A DNA stretch of 64,000 bases from Grammothele lineata (GCA_002150815.3 NDFF03000020.1:1-64000), one strand, 5' to 3'. Positions 22,331 to 35,868 are shown, numbered from the stretch's first letter. Program-made: numbers and translations. The notes: a model not told the origin generated them from the letters alone.

Positions 22331-24527
22331 CTAAGCGCGTGGAGTGGACGAGGAAGTGGCGGGGACAAGTTTGGCGCGCAGATACTCGTCCAGCGTACAA
22401 ATATCGTGATTGCGACCAAACTCGTCACCGCTATGCACAACGTCGACCGCCCGTTTTCCCGCCGTTCTTCTCCAGGCCCCGTTGTGCTGCAGTAGCCAGC
22501 CCGAATCAAACTCACGCAGTCAGAGTATACACTGAGCCTCTGACGCGCCGCCTCAGCTATGCTCATAGCAGGGCGCGTCCACCTGGCTCGTTTGCGAAGC
22601 GTTCTCGAACACTGACGGTTCTCTTTCTGGCCGTTGCTGCGTTACGAAGCCCTTCTAGCTTAGTGGGCCCATTAGTATCCTGTACGCTGCCCCACGCCCA
22701 TCCCTTTCAAGCCCATGTGAGTCTACCTTCACTAGCGACGTTTATGGCGTTGACTTGGTCATCATAGGTTCTCTGTCACTGTTCAGCAATTGCGCGCATG
22801 CCTTTTGATTTGACCCCAGTGCCTCGTAATGCACTCCGGACGAGGGGGCATACGAAGAGGTGAGTCGTCTGCTTAGCGCGATGATATCTATTCGAGGCGA
22901 TGGGTATCGGCGTGTGTGAACGTCTCGCGCGCGCAAGGTGCTGACAATCGTATGGCATAAATCAGCTCTGCGCGTCGACTTTAACGTCACGCTTCCCCCC
23001 CTTCGAGCCCCTATTGCTGACGCTCGCCGCTTCGTGGGGCGGCCCGACATGATCGCCCGGCGTGTTCAACACCGCACCCTCAGACCGGCGCAGGGCGTGC
23101 ATGGCGAATGACTCCATAGAGCACCCGGACGACCCCACGTCTCGTTCGCGCGTACGGCCGCGTGGGCTACCACCAGAGCATCAACATCCATGCTCCCGCG
23201 ATCGACGCATGCAGAGCGCGTCGAGGACGGCGCGCAGCTCGATGTCGTACTACCCGCGGAACGGTTAGCGGCGAGCGCGCGTCGAGAAGGTCGAAGATGG
23301 GCAGCAGGGAGTGGATTGGTGCGTACCCCTTCTTTTCTCGATCTCGATGTTGTGCGTCCTGATGCGAGGCGTACAGGTTACAAACGGCGTACATTCGCAA
23401 CACTGTCTTGCACGCACTTCGCAGCGCCACCAAGTCTCCATGTACGCCATTCTCTTGAGCTTCGTCTACACCCATTCGTAATCCGCCCTGTCTTCGGGGA
23501 CCACGCGACATGCATCTCGCCAGATGCACGCGACGGTGGACTGGTACAGTACGGACTTCTCGACCCTACGGTGGATGCATGTACCCTCTGCGAGTGAATG
23601 TTGTATGGTCCCTTAAAATTGATTGAGATCTTGCGGCCTGAACGCTACTTCACGGATCTAAATTGTCTGAACGTCTGCATTGGTCTGGCCTGTTGAGTCA
23701 ATGTTCCCACCTGCTTGAGACGGTTTAGAGGTAGCCTGAAGGCTTGATCAAGTTGTATGAACAATCTGTCACAACTTTGATTATCTGTGAGATGTTCAGA
23801 GTGGTCTTACACTGTATGGACACCCTCCCAATCTGAGCACGTCTGGTGGGTGTTTTTCATGTTTATGGTATGTGCTCTTTTGCAAGACATTGATCAGTAT
23901 GACGCTTCCTTGCTGGTTGTATTACCTTCTTATCCTTGGGTCTTATAACGGTCTGAACGCTCTCTTAATATATATTCATATTACTTGAAAACCTCTCCAG
24001 ACCATAATACACAAGACAAGAGAATAAGACAAAATAGAAGACATTCCTTACAAGATTTACACTGAATAAGACAATTATAGACGAAAAATGACACTGAATT
24101 TTTTGCTGATGACTTGCGTAGACTACGAGCTGCTCGCAGCAGTGCACTGGCATTGCCCATGATCATGCTACTCCTGAGAGAGACGGTATTATCACACGCG
24201 TGACTGAACTGTAGTCCCACGACCACGCCGCCAGATGTCAGGGAATATAGCAGCATGTTGATGTGCACAAAGATTCTGATTCTATGGCGAGTATTACATC
24301 TAGTAGTGCGGAGCAGATGGGCACAACGGCCCAACGGGACGACGAAATAAATACCAATGGAGTGCATCCCGTCGGTAGAAGATGCTGGAGACGTCGCTAC
24401 CTAAAGCGGCGTACCTCGATTACACGCGACCTCATTCCAGATGCCTTGACTCTTATCTGTGACTAGAATAACATTCATAAATAAGGGACACCACGCGGTG
24501 CATCGAGAACCCGTATCGCTACTCGCC
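22331..24527. other. Possible decayed coding, then AT-rich spacer
   Basis: The minus strand at 22370-22450 and 22742-23050 has partly coding-like frames, but no continuous model could be built. From about 23600 to 24260 the DNA is AT-rich with no recognisable product. Confidence 0.35.
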
Positions 24528-25827
24528 TCAGCGGAATCTGCCCTTCTCCGAACTCCCCGCTCCCGCCTGCGTTGTGGATCCATGAATCATGCTGGTATCA
24601 GCGGCGTACTCGTTTGCGTGCGCATGTGGCATGGGCCCCCACGGGAAGTACCCGTAGGACGGGAGGGAACCGCAGTCCGATCCAGACCGGACGGTGTGGT
24701 TGTAGGTACTGGGCGGTACAGGCGGCTTGTGGTCGTTGGGCCACTCTGTCCGCAGCGTGGAAGACAAGAGCGGCGGGGCTGTGATTGAAGCAGGGGCACT
24801 ATCTTCATCGTCAACGATCTCTGTAAATTCAAGCGCACAACGACGTAAGATGGATGGTGGACGTGGTGAAGGATGAGAACTGTCAGCGGCGAAGAGAAGG
24901 CGGATAGCGTTTGATACAGCTACTTACCAAAGGGTGCGTCTCTGGCGCTCGGGGCTGCTGGCGTCTTGAGCGCGCGGCGGCGCCGACGCTTTTGGAGGTA
25001 AAAGAACAGCCCGCCGATGGTCACGCACGAAGCAATGACAGATACGAGAATGCCGCTGATAGCTGCGGCGCCCAGGTGACGGGAGGAAGAAGCGGTCGCT
25101 GGTGCGGTAGCACCGGGATTTGACGGAGATGTAGACAGGGGCAGCCCAACGGACGACACAAGGGACACGGGATCAGAGGAAGGGAGAGAAGACGTAGAAT
25201 AAAATGTGATGATAGATTGAACTTTGGAAAAGGTAGACGCAGGTGTGAGGATTGGAGGGGCCGGCGAGGCTGCCACACCGTCGGATCCCGAAACGGGGCC
25301 TTCGTGCGCTACTGGCAGCGATCTAGGCGGTGAGGAGACAGACGTGTTAGCCTCTTCAGAGCTATCTGCCAATACAATTTGAAAGAAGTCTAGGATTAGA
25401 GACTCTCCGAGGTTGGCAATAGTCAGCGTATGACTGGTGTTAGGAAGAGGTAAGGATTGGTAGAACAGAACGCTGTGCTGCTGCTGTTTTTCAGTGATAT
25501 TCTTGATATAACTTTTTGGAAGTCCGCCGTCAATGCTGTACGTCGAGCTTTCCGCGACATTGGGAATTCTCTGTCCGTAGACTGATATGGCTGTACCTAA
25601 GAAAGACGTTGTTCTGTGAATGATTATATCTAGTACGGGCTGGTATACATACCCGAAAATGCGATGGATGCTGTCGCTCCCATTTGAGACGTCCACGATC
25701 CTCCTCCATAGTAATCCTCTGGAATGCCAGATAGCTTTGTCCAAACTCCTGTGTAGCTCACCCGGGGGTCTGAGTCGTCCACGACTTGGCTCTTGGGGTC
25801 ATTGCTATCAGATAGAAACAGAAGCAT
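24528..25827 (-). CDS. Single-pass membrane protein, Ser/Thr-rich ectodomain
   Basis: Exons 25827-25653, 25596-24928 and 24820-24528 join in phase 1 twice to give 378 residues. The ectodomain has D-D-S-D-P-R-V-S-Y-T-G-V-W, then G-A-T-A-S-I-A-F-S-G, G-T-A-I-S-V-Y-G and Y-S-I-D-G-G, the classic agaricomycete surface pattern. A long Ser/Thr/Pro linker leads to a membrane helix (A-A-I-S-G-I-L-V-S-V-I-A-S-C-V and on) and a K-R-R-R-R-R anchor. The tail contains L-P-S-Y and Pro-rich stretches. A short hydrophobic N-terminus (M-L-L-F-L) could be the remnant of a signal. The upstream GTG-start extension was not used. Function unknown; a sensor or cell-surface role is inference. Confidence 0.75.
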
Positions 25828-25839
25828 AAGGGATAGAGC

Positions 25840-26466
25840 CACAAGTAAACGAGAAAGAGGTTAAAGTGCTTGAATAGCGCAAGCCCTCAGCGGTCCCTCA
25901 TATTATGAAGTGCGGAGGCTGTGATACAGCAAACATTACATGAAGAGTCCAGAAGGCGCGGTCATATTATCTTCCAGTGAAACGCGCAGTTCCAGGACAC
26001 AAAGCGCTTGAAGTTGTATCGCCGGAAGTGCGCCGCATTCCGTCATAAATGCGATGCGTGACGCAGGGAAGCAGATGTAAATATGATATGTAGACCGTCG
26101 AACGTTTGGTCCCGCTGTTACCTGCATGCATGCACGCTTCCTATGACGAGCAGACTACCTTGGTTGGGCTGTGGCTTTCATTTCTCGTAATGCTATGCGA
26201 TGATGAGCGAAATCAGTACACGGCATGTTAATATATTGGACGGCTCGACCTAGCGTGTTCATCCCGAGGAGCCCGGAGCTGTGCCGTATAGTCTGCTCAT
26301 ATCGCACTTCATGACTGGACAGAAGCCGTGAATATGATAAAATACAGAGGACTGTACAGGGTGATATCGTGCGCCCCAACACGAGAACGTAACGGAAAAA
26401 GACGGCAACAAGCAACTGAGAGCCCAGCTCAGATCTATTCTCCTTTCTCCTTCAGTATAGTTCTTG
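25840..26466. other. Intergenic, nothing recognised
   Basis: Separates two same-strand membrane-protein genes. No open frame with family resemblance; probably the promoter of the gene ending at 24528. Confidence 0.4.
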
Positions 26467-27641
26467 TCAGGCTTCCGCACTGAGATTGTATATGAATGCG
26501 GGACGCACCGTGGTGTATGGTTTCCACTCCGACGATGGGAAGCCGGAGAGCTGTGGGCGATGTGGGGTCCACGCGTCGCGATTGGACAACGAGAGATGCT
26601 TCACAGCCTCGTCTCCTCCATGGGTATCGCCGCTCTCCTCGTCCACGCCCGCGTGAGGTTCAGAGGGATAGGCTGGGAGTGTAGGAGCGAAGCTCGGTGC
26701 GGTGGATATATGTGCGTCTCGCGTTCCATTGCTTCCGCCGAGGAGGTAGGGTCCGGGCGATACCAAAGCGCGAGGTTCTAGCGCAGCAGGGACGGTCGGC
26801 GTGTGTTGTGCAACGCGGGGGACGAGTGCCAATGAATAGGCTCACCGAACTGTCTTAGCTCGCTACGTTTCCTGCGTTGGCGACGCATGCGAAACAGCCA
26901 TAGCACGAGTGCAACGCAGCATGCAGCAAACACGAGAGTTGCTGCTACACTGATGCCTGCAATAGCGCCTCCCGACAATTTGCTCGAGCCGTTCACGGTG
27001 GGTACTGGTGACGTGCCATTGAGAGACGTTGCCGTGCTTGCTGCAGTTGGAATACCTGGCTCAAACAATGAGTGAACCTACATTGCATAGATACCAGCAG
27101 ATTCGTGGCCTACCTGCAGGGGCTGAGCTTTCTTGACTTGTCGTCGTGACGCCCTCCATGGTGGTAGTAAGCTGCATTCCTGCAATCGAGACGTTTCCTT
27201 CATTGTTCAATATGAAGAGGGTGTGGTTCTTCGAGTCATCGTCAAGGATCCCTGAGTTAAACATTACGGGAAACATGAAAGAAGAACGTTTATGGGGTTG
27301 ATCGGAGGTCAAATTGGCGTCTGAAAACGGAACTGGACTACCGCTGTCGATGGAGAAAGTTGTATTCTGCCCTGTAGAGCCATCGTGTATGCGACTCCAA
27401 AGACCGAAGACGAGGATTTGCCGTCCTGGACTCAAATACATAAGTAATCAGGAGCGGAACAACTGGCTCACTTACCGATGAAGGTGTATGTCATATTAGC
27501 TTCCGAAGTGTTTGTCTGGGCAATCGGTTCGTTAAATTTATTGATTCCCTGAGTCCAACCATCACTGAGCTGAAGGCCGGGGTCGCTGGGGAGGATGCAC
27601 GTTGATGTCGGCCCAGGGTTGCACCCGTTGAAGGACGTCAT
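26467..27641 (-). CDS. Single-pass membrane protein, Ser/Thr-rich ectodomain
   Basis: The ATG at 27641 starts M-T-S-F-N-G-C-N-P-G. Exon 1 ends at 27476 and exon 2 starts at 27425, the same F-x-G intron position as in its paralogs. Two more introns lie near 27060-27115 and 26777-26846. The ectodomain shows D-G-W-T-Q-G, then M-T-Y-T-F-I-G, F-S-I-D-S-G-S-P and H-T-L-F-I-L-N-N-E-G. After a Thr/Ser linker comes one helix (G-G-A-I-A-G-I-S-V-A-A-T-L-V-F) with an R-R-Q-R-R-K-R anchor. The tail has T-L-P-A-Y and acidic stretches and ends N-L-S-A-E-A. No signal peptide is evident. All junctions restore frame, so the gene looks functional. Confidence 0.72.
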
Positions 27642-29877
27642 TCAGAGACAAAATAGACGTGTAGGTACTAGAAGAAAGTCGACGTAGTTATTGAAGGATA
27701 GAGGAGCGGGGGAACGGGGAAACGGGGTTCACCAGCGCACGCGCCGAGCGAGGCAAGTGGTGCCAGGTAAGAAGGATCCGTCCTGTAGGGAGGCCAAAGC
27801 GTCCGGAGCATTCAGCGTGTGGCATGAGAATAGTTCGCGTTGACGACACAAGCTGCTGTGCGAGATGCGCTCGTAAAGCGCGCGGACACCGGGGTAGAGT
27901 TGGACACCTTCGTGATGACGTTCAGTTGATGAAGGCGATGCAAGCATGGGGCGCAGGCGAGCCACGTCGCGACCTGCCAATGAGGGGAAGCGAGTTTAGA
28001 CCTCAGGTAACAATGCTGTGTGATTGCTATACGGTAGAATGGCGCATACAGCGATCGGATGAGCTTGATGCATAGTAACTAAGCATGAATGCTGCGGGGA
28101 CGAGAATTTATCCTACATACCAAGCACACGTGCGCATGTAGAGGGATTCGGACTAGGTACAGCCTTCACTGATATCGCAGTAAGGAGCGCGCGTATATTC
28201 TACAGCCCCCCTAGGATATGAAGGCGTCGGTCATGCGACGCGTATTCGTCGAGATGAAACCCGGGACAGGGTGCTTGAGTCTCCAGAGTGCGAGGCGCCG
28301 GGCTTAGTACCCGTCTCGAGCCCCCTGCCACCGCTCGCAGCTGCTGAAGTGCACGACGGCGACTGTTCAATGAAAGTGACCGAGCAGCTCAATAGGGCCA
28401 TTTGTTCTTCGATCCCTCCCCCCCAGGTGTATGGAGCACGCATTGTAAGTCGTATCGACACAATATATTGATAACTACCTAACATACACGTACAGTACAC
28501 GGTATTCCCGTGAGCTACATGAAGGCGACACAATGGACTGCGAGCACGAATCCCGAGTCCACCTACCACCTACCACCTCGAAAACCACGATTGTGCGATC
28601 TAAGTGATGTATGACGTACCATTCAACGGGTCCAATATCGCCTAGACTTCCTACTTCCTGTATGCCGCATCCCACCACACCGCCGCTCAGTGATTTGTAT
28701 CGCACGCCATGGGGTGAGGGCTGTGAGGCGAGGATTAGGGCGATGGGTGATTATGTTGTGCAGACCATGACGTACCAAGTAGGGGGCGCTGTAGGCCAAA
28801 AGTGCGGCTGCTTGTCGTCCACGTTGTAAAGCTGGCGGGCACGGAATCGCGAGTCTTAGCTGCAGCCGCGGCCCTATACATGAGACGTGTGCACCGAGAC
28901 ATCGAACGTAAGCGAGAAAGATCGTCGGATGGAAACAGGTCGTGAAATTGCGTACCAAAGACTTGCCCATGCAGCATGTGCGAGTTTGGCTGGTAGCCTA
29001 ACATGTATGTGGAGCACGAGGGCAAGGTTGGCACCGACCGTCTTCATGTTGGAGGTTCCCAAGTAGGCCATAAAAACGTCGCAAGCTACGTTGAGGATTC
29101 TAGCATTGACGCAACCGCGAAAGGACTTCACGGAAACGGGCGGCATATACTAGCGAGAGACCAGGACCCAGCCAGCAGCAGTGGCAGCGCGCAGAACGAT
29201 CAAACCCCAGCATAGCGGCAAGAGTCTCGAACGGTCGTAGAATTGGGAGTGGTGAGGCAGGGTGAAAGTAGGGCGGAAGCAGGGCGAATTGTGGCCTGAG
29301 TCGAGAATGCGAGGCGTCGCTGTTGCCAGCGAAGCGACGAGATTTGGCGCCCGGTTGAGGGCTCGCGAGATTGAGGGCAGGCGGCGCGAGACTCGGAAGG
29401 TTCACCCTCGGGCGTCTCGAGAGCTTTTGCAGGGCTCTCGAGCGTGGAGATCTCGAATCTGTCTAACGTCTGTTGGGGTGATTTTCTGTGGCCTCTAGAC
29501 AACGGATGTAGTTGTTATCAGTCTCTTTCACAGTACTTCTGTCAGTACAACCCATATTCGTAGGAATGGAAGTTATTTACGATTATCTCCCACTTCCTCG
29601 ATGCCTATATACGGTGTGCCCGTATAGATTGGTACAATGTGAGCCTTTCAGCTAAGCACGTATTGTAACAGACGTATTAGCCCGTAAATCAGTTGCCCAT
29701 GCGTAGCTAGTAGTACGATTTAGCAGCGTTATAAATGTCCCTGTGTATATACGATCCTCCTGTCGTCGCATCCCAGTAGATAAAAATTGGTTTATCAGTT
29801 CTATGCGTATGCCACGTCAGCGATATCCCACAGCGCAAGGTGAGTATACAGACCTCCTTACTCCAAAAAGCGGAAGG
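27642..29877. other. 2.2-kb gene-free stretch
   Basis: Only short overlapping frames on both strands. No repeat array or recognisable relic was seen by eye. Confidence 0.35.
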
Positions 29878-31134
29878 TTATGAAGAAGTGGATTCTCTGC
29901 CAGAGTAATCTACTAAACGTTCTCTAGAGGTGCTGCTATCTTCCATATCGCCTTCGATAGTCGTGGACGACGTTTGCGGTATACTCAGTGACTCAGCATA
30001 CGGGGGGAGAGTCGCTATCGAAGCACGGCGTGCATAGGAAGTCAAATAATCCCCATGTCCTTTCTTCAGGTCGAGTACTTGAGTAGAAACCAGAGCCCCT
30101 GGTTCTGACGGGGGTCGGTCAGTAGTGCACAGCAGAGGCACTAGCCGGAAGACTCACCAAAGCGCGACAAGCGGACACTCTTCCTGAGATTTTGACGATG
30201 CCTCCTGTACATAAACGCCAGGAAGAGGGATAGGACGGAGAAGAAGAAGAAGGCGCCAAGGACGGATCCAGCAAGGATCTCCGGAGAGATGCCGCCTCTT
30301 GACGATTGGGAAGAAACATCCAAAGGAGTGATGCTTGGGGATGTTTCCACTGAAACAATTGTTACGTTACTTGTGATAGGGAAAGGAGACTGAAGCGAAG
30401 CTACGGTAGTCGAAGACCCAGGAGGAGAGATAGGACTGATCCTGGATGTCATAATATCCGTTGTATCTATACGCTGCTTTTAGTGTCATGAATCGAATCT
30501 GTTGAGACACGCCTTGAGAACATGGACACGTACTACTATTCAATCGAGTCTGACTATGAGACTCGATGGGATTGGACGATGAGAAAGGGATGACAGCTAT
30601 CGGAGTGGAACTAACTAATTCAGAACTACTACTCGCAGGTGAGGTCTGCGGGACATCCAAATGCCCAACAATCCGAAAGAAATCGATGGCCAATAATAGT
30701 CCGCTGGCATTCCGATGGACAAACAGCGTATGTGGAGCCGAGGCTGGCCCCGTCCAAGAGAATAGTTCCTCAGGCTCAGCGCTGTTCAAGGTTCCGGTTA
30801 GGCTGCAGATTGAAGTAACGTTTGAACTATCTATTGTGTAGATCGAGCACCCGGGGTGGGTGGGATCCCAAAGGTATTGCCATCCGTACACCTGAATGGC
30901 GGTTGCTGGTGCAGACTTTACTATCATTATACGTATGGCTGAATGAGGACTCGTACCGGTAAAGGTAATCGAAACTCCTTCTCCATCGGTGGCATTCTGA
31001 ACGTGCGATGTCCCTTGGAATGCGCCGGGGATATCCTCCAGGGGAATCCAGCCCATGGGCCAACTGACTCTGCTGTCGTTATCGTCAATGCAAGCGATGC
31101 CTTGCGATAATTGACATGAACTCTGGGGGTCCAT
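29878..31134 (-). CDS. Single-pass membrane protein with beta-rich ectodomain
   Basis: The chosen ATG at 31134 begins M-D-P-Q-S-S-C, as in the paralog at 1609 (M-D-P-A-S-C). The ectodomain has D-D-N-D-S-R-V-S-W-P-M-G-W, V-S-I-T-F-T-G, the family intron, then A-T-A-I-Q-V-Y-G-W and Y-T-I-D-S-S-N. A Ser-rich linker follows, then a Phe/Leu-rich helix (G-A-F-F-F-F-S-V-L-S-L-F-L) and an R-R-H-R-Q-N anchor. The last intron, after R-F-G, leads to a tail with L-P-P-Y and an S-T-S-R-E-R segment, stopping at 29878. The open frame continues upstream of 31134, but the family alignment argues against that longer start. Exon borders inside the linker (near 30440-30510) are less certain. Confidence 0.7.
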
Positions 31135-31935
31135 AGCCTTCAACGCGGCAAAGGGTGCACGCGCTCCTAGACCTGAGAAGATGTGAGAGGAGAGATAAAG
31201 AGCGACAATGGAAAATGAGCGTGGAGGCGAATGCTGGTACAAAGAGAGACGGAGCGCATGTAGCGGACTGTGTACACGGAGTACAGGTACGATCGGTATA
31301 TGATTGCATCTCCTCCGCATGCCCTGGATGATCAAGCTCGCACGGAGGATGTGTCTCCCGAAGACACTCTTCGGCCACCCTCTTTGCCTGCTCATCACGT
31401 GGATGCCACAGTTCCGAGTCAGTGGCTGAGACTCACTCCGAAGAAATTATCGGACTTCGATATCCCGCGTGGAGTTGAATCTGGAACACCGTGAGCCCGC
31501 AAACCCCGATTCTACTTATAGCGCCAGTGACTTACTTATACCTCTAATCAGCGGTCGACGCCCGACAGATTGTTTGCTGGCTCATCTCAATACAGAAACG
31601 TCTCATACCAAATTAGAGTTGACATTCATACCGTGTGATCCAACGCGTCGTGTGTTTCCTATTCTCACACGCACCTAAGGGATCTGCCACAAGCCTGATG
31701 TGCGACCTCCAACAGTCAGTCAGGAAGTCCGATGGACGTGCATGTTCCACGCCAAAAGACACTACAAAGTAGATACATTCCCGTACCTGAGGCAATGCAC
31801 GACGCATCAATCTATCCGCGTACCGTAGACACCATCGTGCTTCGTAGATAGGAGAACAACAAATGTGACCTAGATAACACGCGACTGAGAAACGGAATCA
31901 CCAAACCGTGCAGCAAACGATACAGGAAAGGAGAA
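31135..31935. other. Intergenic, nothing recognised
   Basis: No supported gene; likely promoter and terminator space between two minus-strand genes. Confidence 0.35.
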
Positions 31936-32883
31936 TCAGACATAGATTGCATCCCGTCTCATCTCTCGTACGGCGGTAAAGGAGTCGCCCGACCTGTCGT
32001 CGGTCGAACTCAATCTCGAGACGTACGATGGTGGCGCCGGCTCGGACGTCGCGCCGCTGATTATCGGAACGTCCGATCGGACAGATGTCCGCGCACTTGC
32101 GGAGGTATGAAGGTCTTGATAGACATCCATCGAGGCCTGTCGCTCACTTGCTGTCGGCACGATGGTCTTTGTGGCGTTTCTTGGCGGTAGCAGGACAATA
32201 TGGAAGGCTGGTCGCGATGAAGGAGTCAATGGAGGCGATGTGACGACGAGCGTGTGCAACCCACCCGACGTACCCGAGATCGCAGTGCGGGGAGAAGCCG
32301 CGCGTGGGGGACCGTCTGCGCCACCGGAAGGAGCAGTGATGAGGACGTGCATCGCTGAGACGCCGCGCCATTGGTAACCTGAAACGAGGAACGATCTAAC
32401 AAGCAAATTCGCTCGATGCTCAGCATAAGGACGAATAGAAGAGGGATCAGATACTCACGCTCGTCATGAGAGGGGCCCAACTTGGACGTTGGAGGGATAC
32501 GAGAATCTCCTTATATGATATATCACAGGATACAACGCGGAGCCATGGAAGTGCACTATGACAGAGGTGAGGCTATTATCAATGCAGAACATCGAGAAAA
32601 GACTCGATCGCATACCGTAAAGCTATAGAGGAACGAGCGGGAAGCCTCGCCTGCATAGGTCAGGTGAGCAACTTCCGGCAGTCCGAAGTCGTCGTTCAGC
32701 AGCACTATCACAGGCTGCGGCGACGAGAATCTCGAGCCCAAGTGGTTACCCTAAAAAGCATCAGTAGAGCAGCACTGGTATAGACGGGGAGTCGAGACCT
32801 ACCATCATCGAGGTCGAGGTGACGGTACAACGGCCGCTGCGACTCGGACGTACAGCGCTATCGACACGGAAGGCTGACGTCAT
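31936..32883 (-). CDS. Unrecognised protein with PPSY tail
   Basis: A likely ATG at 32883 (M-T-S-A-F-R-V-D) splices in phase 0 to an exon beginning G-N-H-L-G-S-R and containing P-V-I-V-L-L-N-D-D-F-G-L. The middle splice near 32560-32600 is ambiguous. The last long exon carries G-Y-Q-W-R-G-V-S, a Ser/Thr/Pro-rich region and E-P-A-P-P-S-Y-V-S-R, ending D-A-I-Y-V. No clear membrane helix was found, so it may be soluble, or an exon may be missed. A decayed homolog lies at about 59.96-60.27 kb on the opposite strand, in the same order relative to its neighbours. The PPSY matches the tails of the neighbouring membrane proteins. Confidence 0.5.
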
Positions 32884-33812
32884 CGGGGGGCTGACGCGTT
32901 GTTTGCCTCTGTTGATATGCGCCACAGACGCGACATGCGCCGTCTGCTGCCCAGCGTGCGTTGTGCATCCCCGCTATGTCGTCCTCACATCTCTCGTTCT
33001 TACTTAGAGGCCATACGTCCTGCCAGAAACATTTTACAGCCTCTTAGCATTAACCCCGGAACATGCCGTTATTATGTCCCGGGAAGAGAAGACGGCTCGG
33101 CCAGCCTTCATATGCCCTCGGGAACGCTCGTAACCAGGAGGCGACTCGCTTTGAGTGATAGGTACGCCGTCGTCGTCTCCATTTTTCCTTCAATACTACT
33201 CCCTTGGATTCTACGCGACACCACTGGCTTCCTTGGAGAACGTGGATATTAGCGTGCGGCGTGAGATACGGCCATACATTTTACATCTCGTCCCCCATGC
33301 CTCTATCGCGTGTGTCAAATCCTTACCCTCGTATGCGAAGTTGTTCAGTAGATAACACTCTATGAGTCACATTCATATCTTTTACGGGCACATATCGACG
33401 TCTGTGAAGATCGTTTCAACGCCACGATTCCTCTAAGGGCTCTCGGTCCCTCTGCAATATCCGCCCACCCCATGGAGCCCATAATTTGATGGTATCGTAT
33501 GCAGCGTATAACAGCAAGTAGTACATTACTTCAAACAATGTTCAATACACGCGGTAGCCGCTTGATACCTATAACATACATTAACGCGTTTCAGGATTGT
33601 CCGACTTTACCGAGCCGTGTCCTGTCCAGGCCAAACACGTCTGACAGATACCACAACGACGTTGTGTCCGTTCGAGTGTCCTGACGCACTCAAGAATGTC
33701 CAGAACCTACTTCTCTGCTCGCGTCAGATTCAGGCAGATGCTGCAGGAACTCGAGACATACCTCGCGCGCATGTCCCCCGCACAGGATCATTCCCCGTTC
33801 GGACAAAACACG
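32884..33812. other. Intergenic, homologous to 59.04-59.96 kb
   Basis: The part just downstream of the gene ending at 33813 (about 33600-33812) matches, in inverted orientation, the part just after 59042. This shows that the duplication extends beyond coding sequence. No gene recognised. Confidence 0.55.
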
Positions 33813-35128
33813 TCAGAGCACCAGCGGACCCCAATGCGCCAGTGACTCGACGCTTTCGGTATCGTCTGCTACTCCTCCATGAGCATGAATCTCCGCGTCC
33901 TTCTCGGCCTCTTCCCGCTTCACGTCGAACGGCATCTCGAGCGGCGCGAGTGAGAGCCTTTTCGTGAGTTCATTCTCCATCGATCCAGCACTTCTTTCCG
34001 TGATTTGATCGTCTATCAGCCCCGGCGTAGGCGCTGCCCGTGGAGAGTCCGAGAACAGCGAAAGGGGTTCTACATGCGAGTTTTGAGTTATAGAAGGCGG
34101 GCTTATACATATCGCTGAAGCGGACGTACCGAAGGTAGTTAGAGCAATTCTACGTCGCTCGCGTACGCGCCGTCGATAGAGGAAGACGGCAGCGCTCGAG
34201 ATGAGTAGGAGTATCACAACGAGTACTATGCCTGCGATAGTCCCTTTAGAGAGATTAGAGGGCTTTGCAGTGCTTGAATGCGCTGAAGAGCTTGTATACG
34301 AGCTATATGTTATGCTTGTGAGCGATGGCTCCCCTGGACGAGAAGGTGTATGTGATTGAGGTATCGGGGTACTAAAGGCGTTATATACCGTGCTTGACTG
34401 CGTTGAAGATGTAGATGAGAGGATGGCAGGTGTTGAGCTACCGGTTTCGTCAGTAGTACCTATTAAAGAATCTCGGTGAGACATGAAACAGGAAAGAGTG
34501 GTATGTTGTACCAGTCTGCGTCAATGAACTGCTAGGTCCAGTCAATGGAGAGGTTGAAGTAGTCAGGGACAATGTTGACGATAGACTTGTACTATCCGAC
34601 GCAGAAGTTCCAGACGTTGAGGATGGAGCCGGTGGTATATTTGTGGCATACGCAATACCGACAATAGACAGTGTACCAGTACTAACGCCTAGTGAAATGG
34701 TTTGACTGTTGGGTCCAATGGAGCTGAAAAAGCAGAGTGTGGTTGTCTGGGCTCCAGGTTGAATCGTACGAATTTGAATCTGACTACCGTCCAGGGTGCA
34801 GGAGTAGCTTATGATGTTGCCTCGACCATCGCTGTGATCATCGCCAACGCCAATAATTGAGACATTGTTGTTACTGCCTAAGAAGAAATATCACATTGCA
34901 CTTTACCACGAGAATATGTAAAGGTAAAGTGGGCCTACCTTCGGGCGTGAATTCCACTGTCATTTCTTCTTGAACCGTACACTGTACATCTAGCCCCTGG
35001 CGCTTTTCCGGAGGACCAGCGGCCGCCGGGCAAAGACTCTTGCAGAAATTGGAAGGGTGGCATGAGCTTTGAGAGCATTGAACAGATTTGCCGCATGGTG
35101 GCGGACCATCACGGAGGAAGAGCGACAT
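33813..35128 (-). CDS. Single-pass membrane protein with Cys-rich N-terminus
   Basis: Exon 1 (ATG 35128) encodes a Cys-rich stretch (C-G-K-S-V-Q-C, S-S-C, F-C-K-S-L-C). It splices (donor GTAGGC) to an exon with N-N-V-S-I-I-G-V-G, S-Y-S-C-T-L-D-G, C-F-F-S and L-S-I-V-G-I-A-Y. A third exon gives a long Ser/Thr linker, one membrane helix (G-T-I-A-G-I-V-L-V-V-I-L-L-L-I-S) and an anchor R-R-R-V-R-E-R-R-R. The tail ends with an acidic segment and H-W-G-P-L-V-L. All phases agree. A paralog with a frameshift lies at 57679-59042 on the other strand. The extracellular cysteines suggest a disulfide-bonded domain; ligand and role unknown. Confidence 0.72.
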
Positions 35129-35868
35129 AATCGCCTACGATGAGTCTCGCCAGGAAGTAACAGACCGAAGCAGTATGTGCGAGCGGTAGGCGATAATGTA
35201 TGGGAAGGTGGACGACATACGAGAGCGAAACGAGATTCGCCGCGGGGAGCCTTTGTATGTACCACCGGGCTGTCTGACTACCAACATCCGATCGCACAAG
35301 GTTGGAACGCAGGGCTTGGGATCACGTCGTCGACAGAGAGGAGGAAACGCATGGAACCGCTATGAAGAGACCTCGGATCTGTCTGGCTTCTGTTGGGGTG
35401 ATTCTCTATGTCCTCTATGCAAGGGATGTAGATGTCATCAGTCTCTTTCGCAGCAACTCTGTCGGTGTAACTGTCAACGCTCGTTGGGATGGAGATAATC
35501 CTACAGCATAAGGGCTTCGAAGCGGGGGCTCAGTCGACGGAATCGCGTGGGAGCTGACGGCGGCGGTAAAAGGGCAACTACGTAGGGTGGAAAGAGCATG
35601 TCTGGATACTCAGCACTCCGATAACCCTATTCTATCGATCGCACAACGTAGATATAGTACCGCCCCACGGCCAGTCGGCCGCGGGCTCCGCCAGAGTTTG
35701 CGCTTCTACCTCGCGCAATCTCAGGTAGTCCAGAAGGTAGAGCGTATACATCCCAAGAACGACACGGGATCTGTGCATAGTCACACTCGCGAGTAATATC
35801 TAGCAGAGGTTCACTCTCGACTGCCACATCTCTCGCGTCGAATGCCAGCGGCAAAACCACCGCCATCG
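35129..35868. other. Intergenic, nothing recognised
   Basis: No supported gene between two minus-strand membrane-protein genes. Confidence 0.35.

Noticed and set aside
30367..31398. 343-residue minus-strand frame with a start upstream of 31134
   Set aside because: The upstream ~88 codons lack family resemblance. The M-D-P start at 31134 matches the paralog at 1609, and the frame reads through an intron.
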